Of a stretch of 64,000 nt of DNA, positions 42,697-52,132 are shown piece by piece. How positions within the stretch are numbered: position 1 is the stretch's first letter; each line of letters starts with the position of its first letter. The DNA is from Antarcticirhabdus aurantiaca. GTDB taxonomy: Bacteria; Pseudomonadota; Alphaproteobacteria; Rhizobiales; Rhizobiaceae. The position numbers and the translations under genes are program-made. Under the pieces are notes generated by a model, which saw nothing but the letters and a program-made list of their open reading frames with translations, was not told where the DNA came from and made no database searches. The DNA is taken from the NCBI RefSeq assembly GCF_009765365.1, contig NZ_VTOM01000020.1:55172-119171 (forward strand), given 5' to 3'.

Positions 42697-45600
42697 ATGC
42701 ACGAGACGCTCTACCTCGCCACGCTGATCGGGACGGTGCTCGTCCTCGTGGCCGGCTTCTCGAGCCTTCTCGCCTACCGCTTCGGCGCGCCCCTCCTCCT
42801 CCTGTTCCTGTGCATCGGCCTCGCGGCCGGCGAGGACGGGCTCGGCATCCGCTTCGACAACGGCTCGCTCGCCTACATCATCGGCTCCATCGCACTCGCC
42901 GTCATCCTGTTCGATTCCGGCTTCGTCACGCCGCTCCATTCCTTCCGCCAAGCCGCGGCGCCCGCGGTCACGCTCGCGACCGTCGGCGTTCTCGTGACCG
43001 CCGGCGTGTTCGGCGCCTTCGCCGCCTGGCTCCTCGACATCACCTGGCTGGAAGGCTCGCTTCTGGGCGCCATCGTCGGCTCGACGGACGCGGCGGCGGT
43101 GTTCTTTCTCCTGCGCATCGGCGGCATCAACATCCGCGACAAGGTGCGATCGACGCTGGAGATCGAGTCCGGCTCCAACGACCCCATGGCGATCTTCCTG
43201 ACGATCGCCCTCGTCGAGCTCCTCGCCGCGGGCCAGTCCTGGGGCGAGATCGGGCTCGGGATCCTCGTCGGCTTCGTGCAGCAGATGGGGATCGGCGTGG
43301 CCGCGGGCCTCGCCGGCGGCTGGATGATCGCGCAGGTGATGAACCGCCTGTCGCTCGACCGCGGCCTCGTGCCGATCCTGGCGATCGCGCTCGCCATGCT
43401 GGTCTTCGCCGTCACCGGCGTCGTCCACGGCTCCGGGTTCCTGGCCGTCTACGTCGCGGGCCTCGTCGCCGGCAACAGCCGCATCCGCGGCGCGGCGACG
43501 ATCAAGACATTCCTCGAGGGCGTGACCTGGCTGTTCCAGATCATCATGTTCCTGGTGCTGGGGCTGCTCGCCGTCCCCTCGCAGTTCCCGACGATCCTCC
43601 TCGCCGCCCTCGCCATGGCGGCCTTCCTGATCCTCGTCGCGCGCCCGCTCGCCGTCTGGCTCTGCCTCCTGCCCTTCGGCTTCGCCCCGCGCGAAACGGC
43701 CTTCGTGTCCTGGGTCGGCCTGCGCGGCGCGGTGTCGATTCTTCTCGCCATCCTGCCGGTCCTGGGCGGTCTGCCGGTCGGCGGCGTCTTCTTCAACTCC
43801 GCCTTCATCATCGTTCTCGCCTCGCTCCTCTTCCAGGGCTGGACGCTCGGCTGGGTGGCGCGCCGGCTCGGCCTGATCCTGCCGCGCCAGATCGGCCCCC
43901 TGGAAAAATTCGAGCTGGAGCTGCCGGGCTCGGCCAACCACGAGCTCCTGTCCTATCGCGTCGTCGAGAACAGCCCCGTCGCCAAGGGGCAGCGCGTGCC
44001 GCGCTGGGCCCGCCCCTCGCTGGTGATCCGCAACGGGCAGTCGATGCGTTACCAGTATGCCGGCCGCCTCCAGGCCGGCGACTACGTCTACCTCTTCATC
44101 TCGCCGCGCTATCCGCGCCTCCTCGACCGGCTCTTCGCCAGCCCCGCCCCGGTGACGGCCGACGACGAGGAGTTCTTCGGCGCCTTCGCGGTCGAGCCGA
44201 ACCGTTCCGCAGAGCTGCTCGAAGACGCCTACGGCTGCGCGCTGACCGACGACGAGCGGCAGATGACCGTGGCCGAGCTCATGGTCGCGCGGCTCGGCGG
44301 GCGCGCGGAGTTCGGCGACCGCGTGGCGCTCGCGCCGATCGAGCTGATCGTGCGCGACACCCACCTCGACGGCTCCATCGCCTCCGTCGGCCTCCTCCTG
44401 GAGCCGGAGGAGACCCGCCCGCGCCTGCCCTTCCATCTCAGCCGCGCCGCGCTTCGCGCCGGCCTGCGCCGCCTCCTGCCCCGCCGCCGGGCGGCGCTTC
44501 CCGCCGCTATCCCGATCGAATCGCCACTTCCATCGCAGCCCCCGAAGAAAGGACCAGCCATGACCCAGTTCAAGACGCTCGACGACGCCGACGTGACGGG
44601 CAAGCGCGTGCTGACCCGCGTCGACCTCAACGTGCCCATGAAGGACGGCAAGGTCACCGACGCGACCCGCATCGAACGCATCCTGCCCACCATCCGCGAG
44701 CTTTCCGACAAGGGCGCCAAGGTCATCCTCCTCGCCCATTTCGGCCGCCCCAAGGGCAAGCCCGATCCCGCCCAGTCGCTGGAGCCGATCGCGGCGGCCC
44801 TTTCGGAGAAGCTCGGCAAGCCCGTGGGCTTTGCCGCCGACTGCGTCGGACCGGTCGCCGACGGCGTCGTCTCGGCCCTTCAGGATGGCGACGTCGTGCT
44901 CCTTGAGAACACCCGCTTCCACGCCGGTGAGGAGAAGAACGAGGAGGACTTCGTGTCCAAGCTCGCCTCCCTCGGCGACATCTTCGTCAACGACGCCTTC
45001 TCCGCCGCCCACCGCGCCCACGCCTCGACGGAAGGCCTCGCGCACCACCTGCCCTCCTATGCCGGCCGCACCATGCAGGCCGAGCTGGAAGCCCTGGAAG
45101 CCGGCCTCGGCAACCCGAAGCGCCCCGTGGTCGCCATCGTCGGCGGCGCGAAGGTCTCCACCAAGATCGACCTTCTCCAGAACCTCGTCTCCAAAGTCGA
45201 CGCCCTGGTGATCGGCGGCGGCATGGCCAACACCTTCCTCGCCGCCCAAGGCATCGACGTCGGCAAGTCGCTCTGCGAGCACGACCTCGCCGACACGGCC
45301 CGCGCCATCCTGAAGGCGGCCGAGGCCGCGAACTGCGCCATCGTCCTGCCGCTCGACGGCGTCGTCGCCCGCGAGTTCAAGGCGAACGCCGAGAACGAGA
45401 CCGTGGCGGTCGAGAACGTTCCGTCCGACGCCATGATCCTCGATGTCGGCCCGGCCAGCATCGAGGCGGTGAAGGAGTGGATCGGAAAGGCCGAGACGCT
45501 GGTCTGGAACGGCCCGCTCGGCGCCTTCGAGATCACCCCCTTCGACGCCGCGACGGTCGTCGCCGCCCGCTTCGCCGCCGAGCGCACGACCGCCGGCCAC

Positions 45601-45753
45601 CTCGTCTCCGTCGCCGGCGGCGGCGACACGGTGGCCGCCCTCAACCATGCCGGCGTCGCCGACGAGTTCACCTACGTCTCGACGGCGGGGGGCGCCTTCC
45701 TCGAATGGATGGAGGGCAAGCCGCTTCCGGGCGTCGAGGTGCTGAAAGCCTGA
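42697..45753 (+). CDS. NhaP2/CvrA-type antiporter continuous in frame with phosphoglycerate kinase
   Basis: From the ATG at 42697 the frame is open for 1018 codons. Residues 1-395 form a CPA1 potassium/proton antiporter ([20 protein letters not shown] and [12 protein letters not shown] carry the ion-site aspartates); about 400-490 is a TrkA-C domain and about 500-585 a CorC/HlyC-associated domain, matching NhaP2. The antiporter should end near residue 605, but no stop occurs and the frame enters pgk at codon 622. pgk keeps its own AAAGGA site and ATG, so separate Pgk is probably made as well. A stop codon exists in the +1 frame as an ATGA overlap with pgk, so a one-base indel, real or an error, could explain the fusion. 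Confidence 0.8.
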   Translation: MHETLYLATLIGTVLVLVAGFSSLLAYRFGAPLLLLFLCIGLAAGEDGLGIRFDNGSLAYIIGSIALAVILFDSGFVTPLHSFRQAAAPAVTLATVGVLVTAGVFGAFAAWLLDITWLEGSLLGAIVGSTDAAAVFFLLRIGGINIRDKVRSTLEIESGSNDPMAIFLTIALVELLAAGQSWGEIGLGILVGFVQQMGIGVAAGLAGGWMIAQVMNRLSLDRGLVPILAIALAMLVFAVTGVVHGSGFLAVYVAGLVAGNSRIRGAATIKTFLEGVTWLFQIIMFLVLGLLAVPSQFPTILLAALAMAAFLILVARPLAVWLCLLPFGFAPRETAFVSWVGLRGAVSILLAILPVLGGLPVGGVFFNSAFIIVLASLLFQGWTLGWVARRLGLILPRQIGPLEKFELELPGSANHELLSYRVVENSPVAKGQRVPRWARPSLVIRNGQSMRYQYAGRLQAGDYVYLFISPRYPRLLDRLFASPAPVTADDEEFFGAFAVEPNRSAELLEDAYGCALTDDERQMTVAELMVARLGGRAEFGDRVALAPIELIVRDTHLDGSIASVGLLLEPEETRPRLPFHLSRAALRAGLRRLLPRRRAALPAAIPIESPLPSQPPKKGPAMTQFKTLDDADVTGKRVLTRVDLNVPMKDGKVTDATRIERILPTIRELSDKGAKVILLAHFGRPKGKPDPAQSLEPIAAALSEKLGKPVGFAADCVGPVADGVVSALQDGDVVLLENTRFHAGEEKNEEDFVSKLASLGDIFVNDAFSAAHRAHASTEGLAHHLPSYAGRTMQAELEALEAGLGNPKRPVVAIVGGAKVSTKIDLLQNLVSKVDALVIGGGMANTFLAAQGIDVGKSLCEHDLADTARAILKAAEAANCAIVLPLDGVVAREFKANAENETVAVENVPSDAMILDVGPASIEAVKEWIGKAETLVWNGPLGAFEITPFDAATVVAARFAAERTTAGHLVSVAGGGDTVAALNHAGVADEFTYVSTAGGAFLEWMEGKPLPGVEVLKA
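44560..45753 (+). CDS. pgk: phosphoglycerate kinase
   Basis: The 397-residue glycolytic kinase that makes ATP from 1,3-bisphosphoglycerate. Motifs: [90 protein letters not shown] and [12 protein letters not shown]. Full normal length from ATG 44560, preceded by AAAGGA with 7-nt spacing. It shares frame and stop with the longer antiporter-pgk frame. Grouped with gap as in many alphaproteobacteria. Confidence 0.95.
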   Translation: MTQFKTLDDADVTGKRVLTRVDLNVPMKDGKVTDATRIERILPTIRELSDKGAKVILLAHFGRPKGKPDPAQSLEPIAAALSEKLGKPVGFAADCVGPVADGVVSALQDGDVVLLENTRFHAGEEKNEEDFVSKLASLGDIFVNDAFSAAHRAHASTEGLAHHLPSYAGRTMQAELEALEAGLGNPKRPVVAIVGGAKVSTKIDLLQNLVSKVDALVIGGGMANTFLAAQGIDVGKSLCEHDLADTARAILKAAEAANCAIVLPLDGVVAREFKANAENETVAVENVPSDAMILDVGPASIEAVKEWIGKAETLVWNGPLGAFEITPFDAATVVAARFAAERTTAGHLVSVAGGGDTVAALNHAGVADEFTYVSTAGGAFLEWMEGKPLPGVEVLKA

Positions 45754-45868
45754 TCATCCGCTAAGCGTGATCACGGCGCACGCTGAGGCTTCTGGCACGC
45801 GCGTGCGCCGCATCATATCTTCCACGCGGGTGCGAAGCACCGAAAAGACGCGGATGCGCGAGGGGCGA

Positions 45869-46627
45869 ATGGCGACGGACTGGCTGATGTCATGGGCGAT
45901 GTCGCCCGTCTACGTCTGGCAGGGCGTCGCCATCCGCCGCAAGATCGAGCGCATGCTGCCGCCCCTCGGTCCGCGCTCCGGCCTGATGGGCACGAGCGAC
46001 GACAAGGACGTGGCGATCCGCCTTCTCGTCATCGGCGATTCGTCCGCGGCCGGGGTCGGCGTCGAGCAGATCGAGGACAGCCTCGCGCCGCGCCTCGCCG
46101 AGCGCATCTACGCGCTCACCGGCCTGCCCGTCTTCTGGCGCGCCGCCGGCTCCAACTCGGCGGTCTGCGCCGACGTGCGCGACCACGTCGTTCCGAACCT
46201 CACCCGCGAGGCCTTCACGCACATCGTCCTGTCCATCGGCACGAACGACGCCAAGAACTTCCATGGCGGCCGCCGCTTCAAGAAGAGCTTCGGCACGCTC
46301 CTCTACGCCCTGAAGGCCAAGTGGCCGGAAGCCCGCATCGTCTGGTCGCCGCCGGTCGACTTCATGCGCGTGCCGGCGCTCCCCCGGGGCCTCGCCCGCG
46401 TGCTCGAGCTGCGCGCCGGCGTCATCCGGCGGATCGGCAACCGCCTCTGCCACGAGCGCGGAGCCGTGCCCTCCACCATGCTGCCCCGCGTCGAGCCGGC
46501 CGGCTTCTCCCGCGACGGCTTCCACGCTTCGGCCGAAGGCTACGCCTACGTCGCCGGCCACCTCGCGCCCTACGTTCTGGGCGACCGGCCGGGAACGATC
46601 GAGGGTCGCGCGCTCGGCGCGAGCTGA
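45869..46627 (+). CDS. SGNH/GDSL-type esterase
   Basis: A 252-residue SGNH hydrolase. Block I RLLVIGDSSAAGVGVEQ (Ser near residue 61), block III VLSIGTNDAKNF, block V SRDGFHASAEGY with Asp and His. No signal peptide; a short hydrophobic N-terminus (WLMSWAMSPVYVWQG) may anchor it. Of three in-frame starts (GTG 45767, ATG 45854, ATG 45869) the last has GAGGGG close upstream. Substrate unknown. Confidence 0.85.
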   Translation: MATDWLMSWAMSPVYVWQGVAIRRKIERMLPPLGPRSGLMGTSDDKDVAIRLLVIGDSSAAGVGVEQIEDSLAPRLAERIYALTGLPVFWRAAGSNSAVCADVRDHVVPNLTREAFTHIVLSIGTNDAKNFHGGRRFKKSFGTLLYALKAKWPEARIVWSPPVDFMRVPALPRGLARVLELRAGVIRRIGNRLCHERGAVPSTMLPRVEPAGFSRDGFHASAEGYAYVAGHLAPYVLGDRPGTIEGRALGAS

Positions 46628-46664
46628 GCCCGACCGCCCGCCGATCGGGAGAGGCAAGGCCGGC

Positions 46665-47096
46665 TCAGGCGTCCCGGCGGTGCTCGGAGCCCGGATTTGC
46701 CTCGTCCCCCACCCGCACCAGCCGGCCTTCCTGGGCCTTGTGGTAGAACTGACTGGCGACGAGCCAGCCCTTCAACGGCCTGAGCGGCAGGATGCAGCTC
46801 GCGAGCAGCACCGGCAGGGAGACGATCAGATGCACCCAGAAGGGCGGCTCGAAGGCGACCTCCAGCCACACCGCCAGGATCATCGCCGGAATGCAGGCGA
46901 AGCACAGGACGAAGAAGGCCGGCCCGTCCGCCGGGTCGGCGAAGGAGTAGTCGAGGCCGCAGACCTCGCAGCTCCGGCGAAGGGTCAGGAACCCCGCGAA
47001 GAGGTGTCCCTTGCCGCAGCGCGGGCAGCGGCCCCGGATGCCGACGCGCCACGGCTCCTGTCGCGCATAGACCCGTTCGCCCGGCGGCGGCGCCAT
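46665..47096 (-). CDS. DUF983 family membrane protein
   Basis: A 143-residue protein with a zinc-ribbon-like N-terminus (RCPRCGKGHLFAG, then CEVCGLDYSF; four cysteines at CxxC spacings) and two membrane helices (AFFVLCFACIPAMILAVWL, FWVHLIVSLPVLLASCILPL). DUF983 proteins are common in alphaproteobacteria, some near cox genes; their function is not settled. Two bases separate it from the upstream gene. Confidence 0.85.
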   Translation of the reverse strand: MAPPPGERVYARQEPWRVGIRGRCPRCGKGHLFAGFLTLRRSCEVCGLDYSFADPADGPAFFVLCFACIPAMILAVWLEVAFEPPFWVHLIVSLPVLLASCILPLRPLKGWLVASQFYHKAQEGRLVRVGDEANPGSEHRRDA

Positions 47097-47098
47097 GC

Positions 47099-47743
47099 TC
47101 AGGCTGCTCCGGCCGCCACGGCCGACGGTTTCGACGTGGCCGTCGTGCCCGGCGCGGCGACTGCGTCGTTGGCCGGCTTGCCGTCGCGCCAGGGGCGCAT
47201 GGCTTCCGGCGCGCGGAAGTCGCGCGGGACCTCGAAATCGCGCGCCGCCCCGCGCGAGGCCTGAACGCCGCGCGGCAGGCCGCTGCGCCGGCTGTAGGCG
47301 GCGAGCATGCGCCGACGCCAGTCCGACACTGCCGCGGCGCCCCGACGCTCGTCGCGGCCGAGCGCTTCCGTGGCGAGGAAGTCGAGAACGGCGACGCCTG
47401 CCACCATGGCGAGCGCGAGCCCGACCGAGCCCCGCCGCGGATTGTCGTCGTGATAGGCGGTGGCGAGCGTCGCGACGTCGAGTCCGTCGCCCGCCAGCCG
47501 GCCGACCAGCCAGGGCCGCGGCTGGTCGGAGCCGAGGATGCCGATGCCGGTCACGATCTCGCGCACGCCATAGGCCTGGACCAGCGGCTCGGCGCCGCGC
47601 ATGCCGAGCGCCCGCGTCAGGGCGTGCGGCGCGAGGATCTCGGCGAGACCGAGCCCGATCGAGAACCAGCCGAGCCCTTGCGCGAGCTGCCGTCCGCGAT
47701 GCGGGGGGAGTTCGTGTCCGGTGCGTGCGAGGCCATGGGTCAT
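47099..47743 (-). CDS. hypothetical membrane protein (DUF4267-like region)
   Basis: A 214-residue protein with a run of short hydrophobic segments in the first half (LAQGLGWFSIGLGLAEIL, VREIVTGIGILG, SVGLALAMVAGVAVLDFLA) and a basic C-terminal tail. The first half resembles the small membrane domain often annotated DUF4267 or 'cyclase dehydrase' next to zinc alcohol dehydrogenases in Methylobacterium-like genomes. It lies 22 bp after the ADH gene, so it is cotranscribed. No catalytic motif recognised. Confidence 0.65.
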   Translation of the reverse strand: MTHGLARTGHELPPHRGRQLAQGLGWFSIGLGLAEILAPHALTRALGMRGAEPLVQAYGVREIVTGIGILGSDQPRPWLVGRLAGDGLDVATLATAYHDDNPRRGSVGLALAMVAGVAVLDFLATEALGRDERRGAAAVSDWRRRMLAAYSRRSGLPRGVQASRGAARDFEVPRDFRAPEAMRPWRDGKPANDAVAAPGTTATSKPSAVAAGAA

Positions 47744-47765
47744 GGCACCCTCCTTGTGTCTGGCG

Positions 47766-48941
47766 TCAGGGCTTGAGGACGACCTTGATGCAGCCGTCCT
47801 TCTTGTCGCGGAAGGTCTTGTAGAGCTCCGGCCCTTCGGCGAGCGAAGCCGTGTGCGTGATCACGAAGGACGGGTCGATCTGCCCCTCCTCGATCCGGCG
47901 CAGGAGATCGTCGCTCCAGCGATTGACGTGGGTCTGGCCGGTGCGGATCGTCAGGCCCTTGTTCATCACCATGCCGAAGGGGAACTTGTCGATCAGCCCG
48001 CCATAGACGCCGGGCACCGACAGCGTGCCGGCCGGGCGGCAGACATAGGCCATCTCGCGCAGGACGTGCGGCCGGTCGCTTTCCAGCATGACCGCCTGCT
48101 TGGCGCGGTCGTACATGGCGTCGAGCGTCGCCGTGGCGTGGGCTTCCATGCCGACGGAGTCGATGCACTTTTCCGGGCCCTTGCCGCCGGTGAGGTCGCC
48201 GAGGCGCTCCAGGACGCTTTCCGTCTCGAAGTTGATCGGGATCGCGCCGCCCGCTTCCGCCATGGCGAGCCGCTCGGGCACGCGGTCGATACAGATGACC
48301 TGCTTGACGCCGAGAAGGATCGCCGAACGGATCGCCATCTGGCCGACCGGCCCCGCGCCCCAGATCGCCACCGTGTCGTCCGGCTGCGGGTCGCACTGGA
48401 CCACAGCCTGCCAGCCGGTCGGGAAGATATCCGACAGGAACAGCAGCTGCTCGTCGGTCAGCGTGCCCTTGGGGACCTTGATGTGCGTCGTGTCGGCGAA
48501 CGGGACGCGAATGTACTCCGCCTGGCCGCCGGCATAGCCGCCGGTCAGGTGCGTGTAGCCGAAGAGGCCCGCCGTCGCGTGACCGAAGACCTTGGCCGAG
48601 ACGTCCTTGTTGCGGTTCGAGCGCTCGCAGACCGAGAAGTTGCCGCGCCGGCACTGGTCGCACTGGCCGCAGAAGATCGTGAACGGGATCACGACGCGAT
48701 CGCCGACCTTCAAGGCGTGCTTGGCGCCGCTGCCGACCTCGACGACCTCGCCCATGCATTCGTGGCCCATGACGTCGCCCTTCTCCATGCCCGGCATGAA
48801 ACCGTCATAGAGGTGGAGGTCGGAGCCGCAGATGGCGCAGGACGAGACCTTGATGATGGCATCGCGCGGATCCTCGATCTGCGGGTCGGGCACCTCTTCG
48901 CAGCGGATGTCCTTGGGCTTGTTCCAGACCAGTGCCTTCAT
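47766..48941 (-). CDS. zinc-dependent alcohol dehydrogenase (formaldehyde-dehydrogenase-like)
   Basis: A 391-residue medium-chain dehydrogenase. Catalytic zinc ligands CGSDLHLYDG and MGHECMGEVVEVGS, structural zinc cysteines in CGQCDQCRRGNFSVC, cofactor motif VAIWGAGPVGQMAIRSA near residue 193, then an acidic CIDRVPER segment that favours NAD. It belongs to the branch that includes glutathione-independent formaldehyde dehydrogenases, but the substrate is not fixed by sequence. In this C1-linked context an aldehyde role is plausible. Confidence 0.88.
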   Translation of the reverse strand: MKALVWNKPKDIRCEEVPDPQIEDPRDAIIKVSSCAICGSDLHLYDGFMPGMEKGDVMGHECMGEVVEVGSGAKHALKVGDRVVIPFTIFCGQCDQCRRGNFSVCERSNRNKDVSAKVFGHATAGLFGYTHLTGGYAGGQAEYIRVPFADTTHIKVPKGTLTDEQLLFLSDIFPTGWQAVVQCDPQPDDTVAIWGAGPVGQMAIRSAILLGVKQVICIDRVPERLAMAEAGGAIPINFETESVLERLGDLTGGKGPEKCIDSVGMEAHATATLDAMYDRAKQAVMLESDRPHVLREMAYVCRPAGTLSVPGVYGGLIDKFPFGMVMNKGLTIRTGQTHVNRWSDDLLRRIEEGQIDPSFVITHTASLAEGPELYKTFRDKKDGCIKVVLKP

Positions 48942-49057
48942 CGAACGTCCTCTCCGTCACGTCGTTGCCGGGTGTGCAAGGGCAACAGGGCGGCCGATCC
49001 GGTCGTTCCGGGCGGAAAGCTTGGCTGTCCAAAGGTCAAGCGGCTGATACTCAGCCA

Positions 49058-49759
49058 TCACCCCCCGTGACGAAGCGCCTGCGCCGCGATCCGTCCCTCG
49101 TGCAGCGCGCTCGACACCAGGATGCCCGCAGCCCCCGCACGGGCCAGCGCATCGAGATCACCGGCGTTCCGCAGCCCCCCGGCGGCGAAGACGGACCGCC
49201 CGTCCGCCAGCGCCCGGACGGCGCGCAGCCGATCGAGGTCCGGCCCCTCGCCGGAGCCGACGCGCGCCAGCGTCATCACGATCACGCGCGCGGGCCACAG
49301 GGCGGGGTCGGCGAACAGCGCGGGGTCGCCGAGCGGCTGGTCGCCCCAGAAGTCGAGCGAAAGGACGACGTTTCGGCCCGCGAGCCGCCGCATCTCGCCG
49401 GCGCTTCGCAGCGTTTCGCTGCCGATCACCGGCACGATCCCCCCCAGGGCCACCCAGCGCTCGACCTCCGCGGCGCTGCGGATGCCGGCGTCGAGCCAGA
49501 AGCGCTTCTTCGGAAAGGCCGCCGCGAGGTCGTCCAGGACGCCGAGGTTTGGCGCGCCGCCCTCGATGGCATTGAGGTCGGCGAGATAGGCCTCGGGAAA
49601 GCCGTCCGGGCCCGCCAACGCGTCGAGGCCTGCCATGACGTCGACGGGCGCGGAGCCGGCGCAGAGCGGCGTTTCGATCGGCCGGTAGGCGCCGCGGTTT
49701 CCACGCACCCCACGCACGACGACGCCGTTTTTGATATCCAGAACGGGAACGATCCGCAT
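49058..49759 (-). CDS. HisA-like TIM-barrel protein of C1 cofactor context
   Basis: A 233-residue HisA/HisF-like barrel (RIVPVLDIKNGVVVRGVRGN, YLADLNAIEGG, FWLDAGIRSAAEVERW, VFAAGGLRNAGDLDALARAG). The phosphate-binding loops of true HisA are partly changed, and it stands alone, not in a his operon. HisA-like proteins are known from H4MPT/methylofuran gene clusters of methylotrophs and methanogens; the divergent partner, of the H4MPT-linked family, supports that reading. The reaction is unknown. Start ATG 49759. Confidence 0.75.
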   Translation of the reverse strand: MRIVPVLDIKNGVVVRGVRGNRGAYRPIETPLCAGSAPVDVMAGLDALAGPDGFPEAYLADLNAIEGGAPNLGVLDDLAAAFPKKRFWLDAGIRSAAEVERWVALGGIVPVIGSETLRSAGEMRRLAGRNVVLSLDFWGDQPLGDPALFADPALWPARVIVMTLARVGSGEGPDLDRLRAVRALADGRSVFAAGGLRNAGDLDALARAGAAGILVSSALHEGRIAAQALRHGG

Positions 49760-49820
49760 GAAGGCTTCTCCGCGCGCCGGACGACGCCCTGCGGATAGCA
49801 GGGAACGGGGCCGGGAAACC

Positions 49821-50846
49821 ATGGTTCGAACGGTGGGATGGGACGTCGGCGGCGCGCATCTGAAGGCGGCGCTCGCCGAGAACGGCCGGGTCCTGAAGGT
49901 CTTCCAGGAAGCGACGCCGCTCTGGCGCGGCCTCGACTCGCTGGAAGCGGCGCTGGCCGCGATCCTGCCGCAGGTCGCGGGCGCCGAGCATCACGGCGTC
50001 ACCATGACGGGCGAACTCGCCGACGTCTTCGACACCCGCCCCGAGGGCGTCGCCAGCCTCGCCGCGCTGATGGCCGAGCGCCTCGGTCCCGGAACGCGCC
50101 TCTACGCGGGCGCGCGAGGCTTCGTTCCGCCGGTGGAGGCCGCGGAGGCGGCCATCTCCATCGCCTCCGCCAACTGGCACGCCACGGCGCGCTTCATCGC
50201 CACGACGATGGACGAGGCGCTCCTCGTCGACATGGGCTCCACCACCACGGACGTCGTCCCGGTGGCGGAGGGCGCGGTTCTTGCCCGGGGCACCAGCGAC
50301 GCCGAGCGGATGGAAGCGGGCGAACTGGTCTATGTCGGCTACACCCGCACGGCGCTGATGGCGCTCGGCGCCGAGATGCCCTTCGCCGGGCGGCGGGTGC
50401 CGGTGATGAACGAGCTCTTCGCCACCATGGCGGACGCCCTGCGCGCGGCCGGCGCGCTCGACGAGGACGACGACCTTCAGGACGCGGCAGACGGAAAGGC
50501 GAAGACGCTCGAAGCCTCCCGGGCACGCCTCGCCCGGATGATCGGCCGCGACGCCGCCGAGGCATCGCCGGAGGCCTGGGCAGACCTCGGTCGCGCCTTC
50601 GTGGAAGCCGCGATCCGGCGCGTCCACGACGCGGCGCTGGTCGTCCTGTCGCGCGCCGAGGTCAGCGAGGACGCCTCGATCGTGGTGGCGGGGACGGGCC
50701 GGCCGCTTCTGCGGCGCGTCGCCTCGCGGCTCGACCGCGGGATCGTCGACTTCGCCGACCTCGTGGAATGCCGCGACGAGCTGCGCGACGCCGTCAGGCG
50801 AGCCGCGCCGGCCGCGGCCGTGGCGCTGCTCGCCTCGAAGGAATGA
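49821..50846 (+). CDS. H4MPT-linked C1 transfer pathway protein (hydantoinase/oxoprolinase fold, MfnF-like)
   Basis: A 341-residue protein of the hydantoinase A/oxoprolinase superfamily. Motifs: GWDVGGAHLKAALAENG at the start, GVTMTGELADVFDTR near residue 60, LLVDMGSTTTDVVPVAEG near residue 135 and VVAGTGRPLLRRVA late. This family is confined to organisms with tetrahydromethanopterin C1 metabolism; archaeal members (MfnF) act in methanofuran synthesis. It therefore implies formaldehyde oxidation through H4MPT and methylofuran. Divergent from the HisA-like gene with 61 bp between starts, so one short promoter region serves both. Confidence 0.85.
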   Translation: MVRTVGWDVGGAHLKAALAENGRVLKVFQEATPLWRGLDSLEAALAAILPQVAGAEHHGVTMTGELADVFDTRPEGVASLAALMAERLGPGTRLYAGARGFVPPVEAAEAAISIASANWHATARFIATTMDEALLVDMGSTTTDVVPVAEGAVLARGTSDAERMEAGELVYVGYTRTALMALGAEMPFAGRRVPVMNELFATMADALRAAGALDEDDDLQDAADGKAKTLEASRARLARMIGRDAAEASPEAWADLGRAFVEAAIRRVHDAALVVLSRAEVSEDASIVVAGTGRPLLRRVASRLDRGIVDFADLVECRDELRDAVRRAAPAAAVALLASKE

Positions 50847-51208
50847 CGCGGGTCTGAGAGACCGGCGCGCTCAGCGGGCGCGGTCGAAGGCGCCCGGCAG
50901 GATGCCGCGCAGCTCGGAGGAGCCGCGGCGAGCGGCGCGGACGATGTCGCCGCGTCCGGCCCAGGCCGAGCCGCGCGTGCGGGCCGGAGCGGAAACGCAA
51001 AGGCCGGAAGCGAAAGCGGTCGAGGCGGAGGACATGGGATGCGATCTCGGTCTTAAGAAGCGGTCGGTCGGGATGGCCGTCTTCTACCGATGCTGCGCTG
51101 CAGCAGGTAGGGTGCCGGTCGTGATCCAGCCCTGTCGCGAGCGCATAGCTTTGTGTCGTCCGCCTTAAGCTTTCGGCAAGGCTCCAGCCCTATCCTCTTC
51201 GGCCACTC
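50847..51208. other. intergenic region with a possible small ORF
   Basis: 362 bp between the H4MPT-linked gene and the LysR gene. Apart from the short minus-strand ORF listed separately there is no coding or structural signal; composition near 51050-51180 is less GC-biased than the surroundings. Confidence 0.4.
50871..51035 (-). CDS. possible small basic protein
   Basis: A 54-codon frame with an ATG (MSSASTAFASGL at the start, RGSSELRGILPGAFDRAR at the end), strongly basic. Codon use resembles the neighbours (G/C third positions), but the upstream region lacks a good ribosome-binding site, and such frames arise by chance at this GC content. No family recognised. Confidence 0.3.
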   Translation of the reverse strand: MSSASTAFASGLCVSAPARTRGSAWAGRGDIVRAARRGSSELRGILPGAFDRAR

Positions 51209-52093
51209 TCACATCCTGTCGAAGCGTTCGGCGAAGGCCTCGGCGAAGCGCGCGGCCAGCCGCGCCTCGGGCCCGCGTCCGAGCTCCGCGCGCGCGTGGA
51301 TGCCGACCTCCAGCGGAGCCAAAGCCGGCAGTCCGTCGGCGGCTGCGAGCCGCCCGAGCCCGGCAGGAATCGCCCGTACCGACAGGGCCGTGACGCCGAA
51401 GCCGGCCCGCAGCATGGCCTCCAGGCTCGACAGGCTGGGGGTGACGCAGACGATCTCGTGCGCCAGACCCGCCCGCGTCAATGCGGCCAGCATCTCGCGG
51501 CGATAGTTGCATCCCTCGGGATAGGCGAGGAGGCGCACCGGCTCCTCGGTGCCGTTCGGCGCCCGGCCCACCCAGGCCAGCGGATCGCGCCAGCGCCGCA
51601 CCGGCTCGCCGGCCGGCGCTTCGGCGGGGCTAGGCGTCTGCGCGACGACGAGGTCGAGCTCGCCGTCGCGAAAGCGCTTCAGGAGGTTGACGCTGAGGTC
51701 GCAGACGATCTCCAGCCGGACGCCTTCCCCTTCGCCCGCCTGCCGCGCGTCCTCGGCGAGCGCGGCGAGATGCGCGTCGGCGTAATCGTTCGGCAGGCCG
51801 ACGCGCAGCCGCGGCGCGCGAGCCTCCCGCGACAGGCGCTCCACCAGTTCGTCGTTCAGCGCCAGGATGCGCCGCGCATAGATCGCGGTCTCCCGCCCTG
51901 CCTCGGTCGGGCGCGGCGGGCCGGCGCCCGGCTCGCGCTCGAACAGCGCGCCGCCCGCCAGTTCCTCCAGCCGCTTGATCTGAAGGCTGACGGCAGATTG
52001 CGAGCGCCCGAGCCGCTCACCCGCGCGGGTGAAGCCGCCGCAGTCGATCACCGCGACGAGCGCGCGTAAGAGGTCGGTCGGAAGGTTGCGCAT
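51209..52093 (-). CDS. LysR family transcriptional regulator
   Basis: A 294-residue LysR-type regulator. Helix-turn-helix LRALVAVIDCGGFTRAGERL with RSQSAVSLQIKRLEELAGG, then a ligand-binding domain (LRVGLPNDYADAHLAALAED, GELDLVVAQTPSP). It lies 39 bp downstream of the creatinase gene in the same direction, so it is a likely candidate for creatinase regulation. Start ATG 52093; no strong ribosome-binding site, consistent with coupling to the gene ahead. Confidence 0.88.
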   Translation of the reverse strand: MRNLPTDLLRALVAVIDCGGFTRAGERLGRSQSAVSLQIKRLEELAGGALFEREPGAGPPRPTEAGRETAIYARRILALNDELVERLSREARAPRLRVGLPNDYADAHLAALAEDARQAGEGEGVRLEIVCDLSVNLLKRFRDGELDLVVAQTPSPAEAPAGEPVRRWRDPLAWVGRAPNGTEEPVRLLAYPEGCNYRREMLAALTRAGLAHEIVCVTPSLSSLEAMLRAGFGVTALSVRAIPAGLGRLAAADGLPALAPLEVGIHARAELGRGPEARLAARFAEAFAERFDRM

Positions 52094-52132
52094 ACGCCGC
52101 CAGCCTCGCACGGCCGGCGGCGAAAGCAAGGC

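Noticed and set aside
42559..45648. 1029-codon minus-strand frame opposite the antiporter and pgk
   Set aside because: Antisense shadow of conserved genes, composed of acidic and His-rich filler.
49058..49759. Histidine biosynthesis gene hisA
   Set aside because: No other his genes, altered phosphate loops and a divergent C1-pathway partner point to a HisA-like protein in another pathway.
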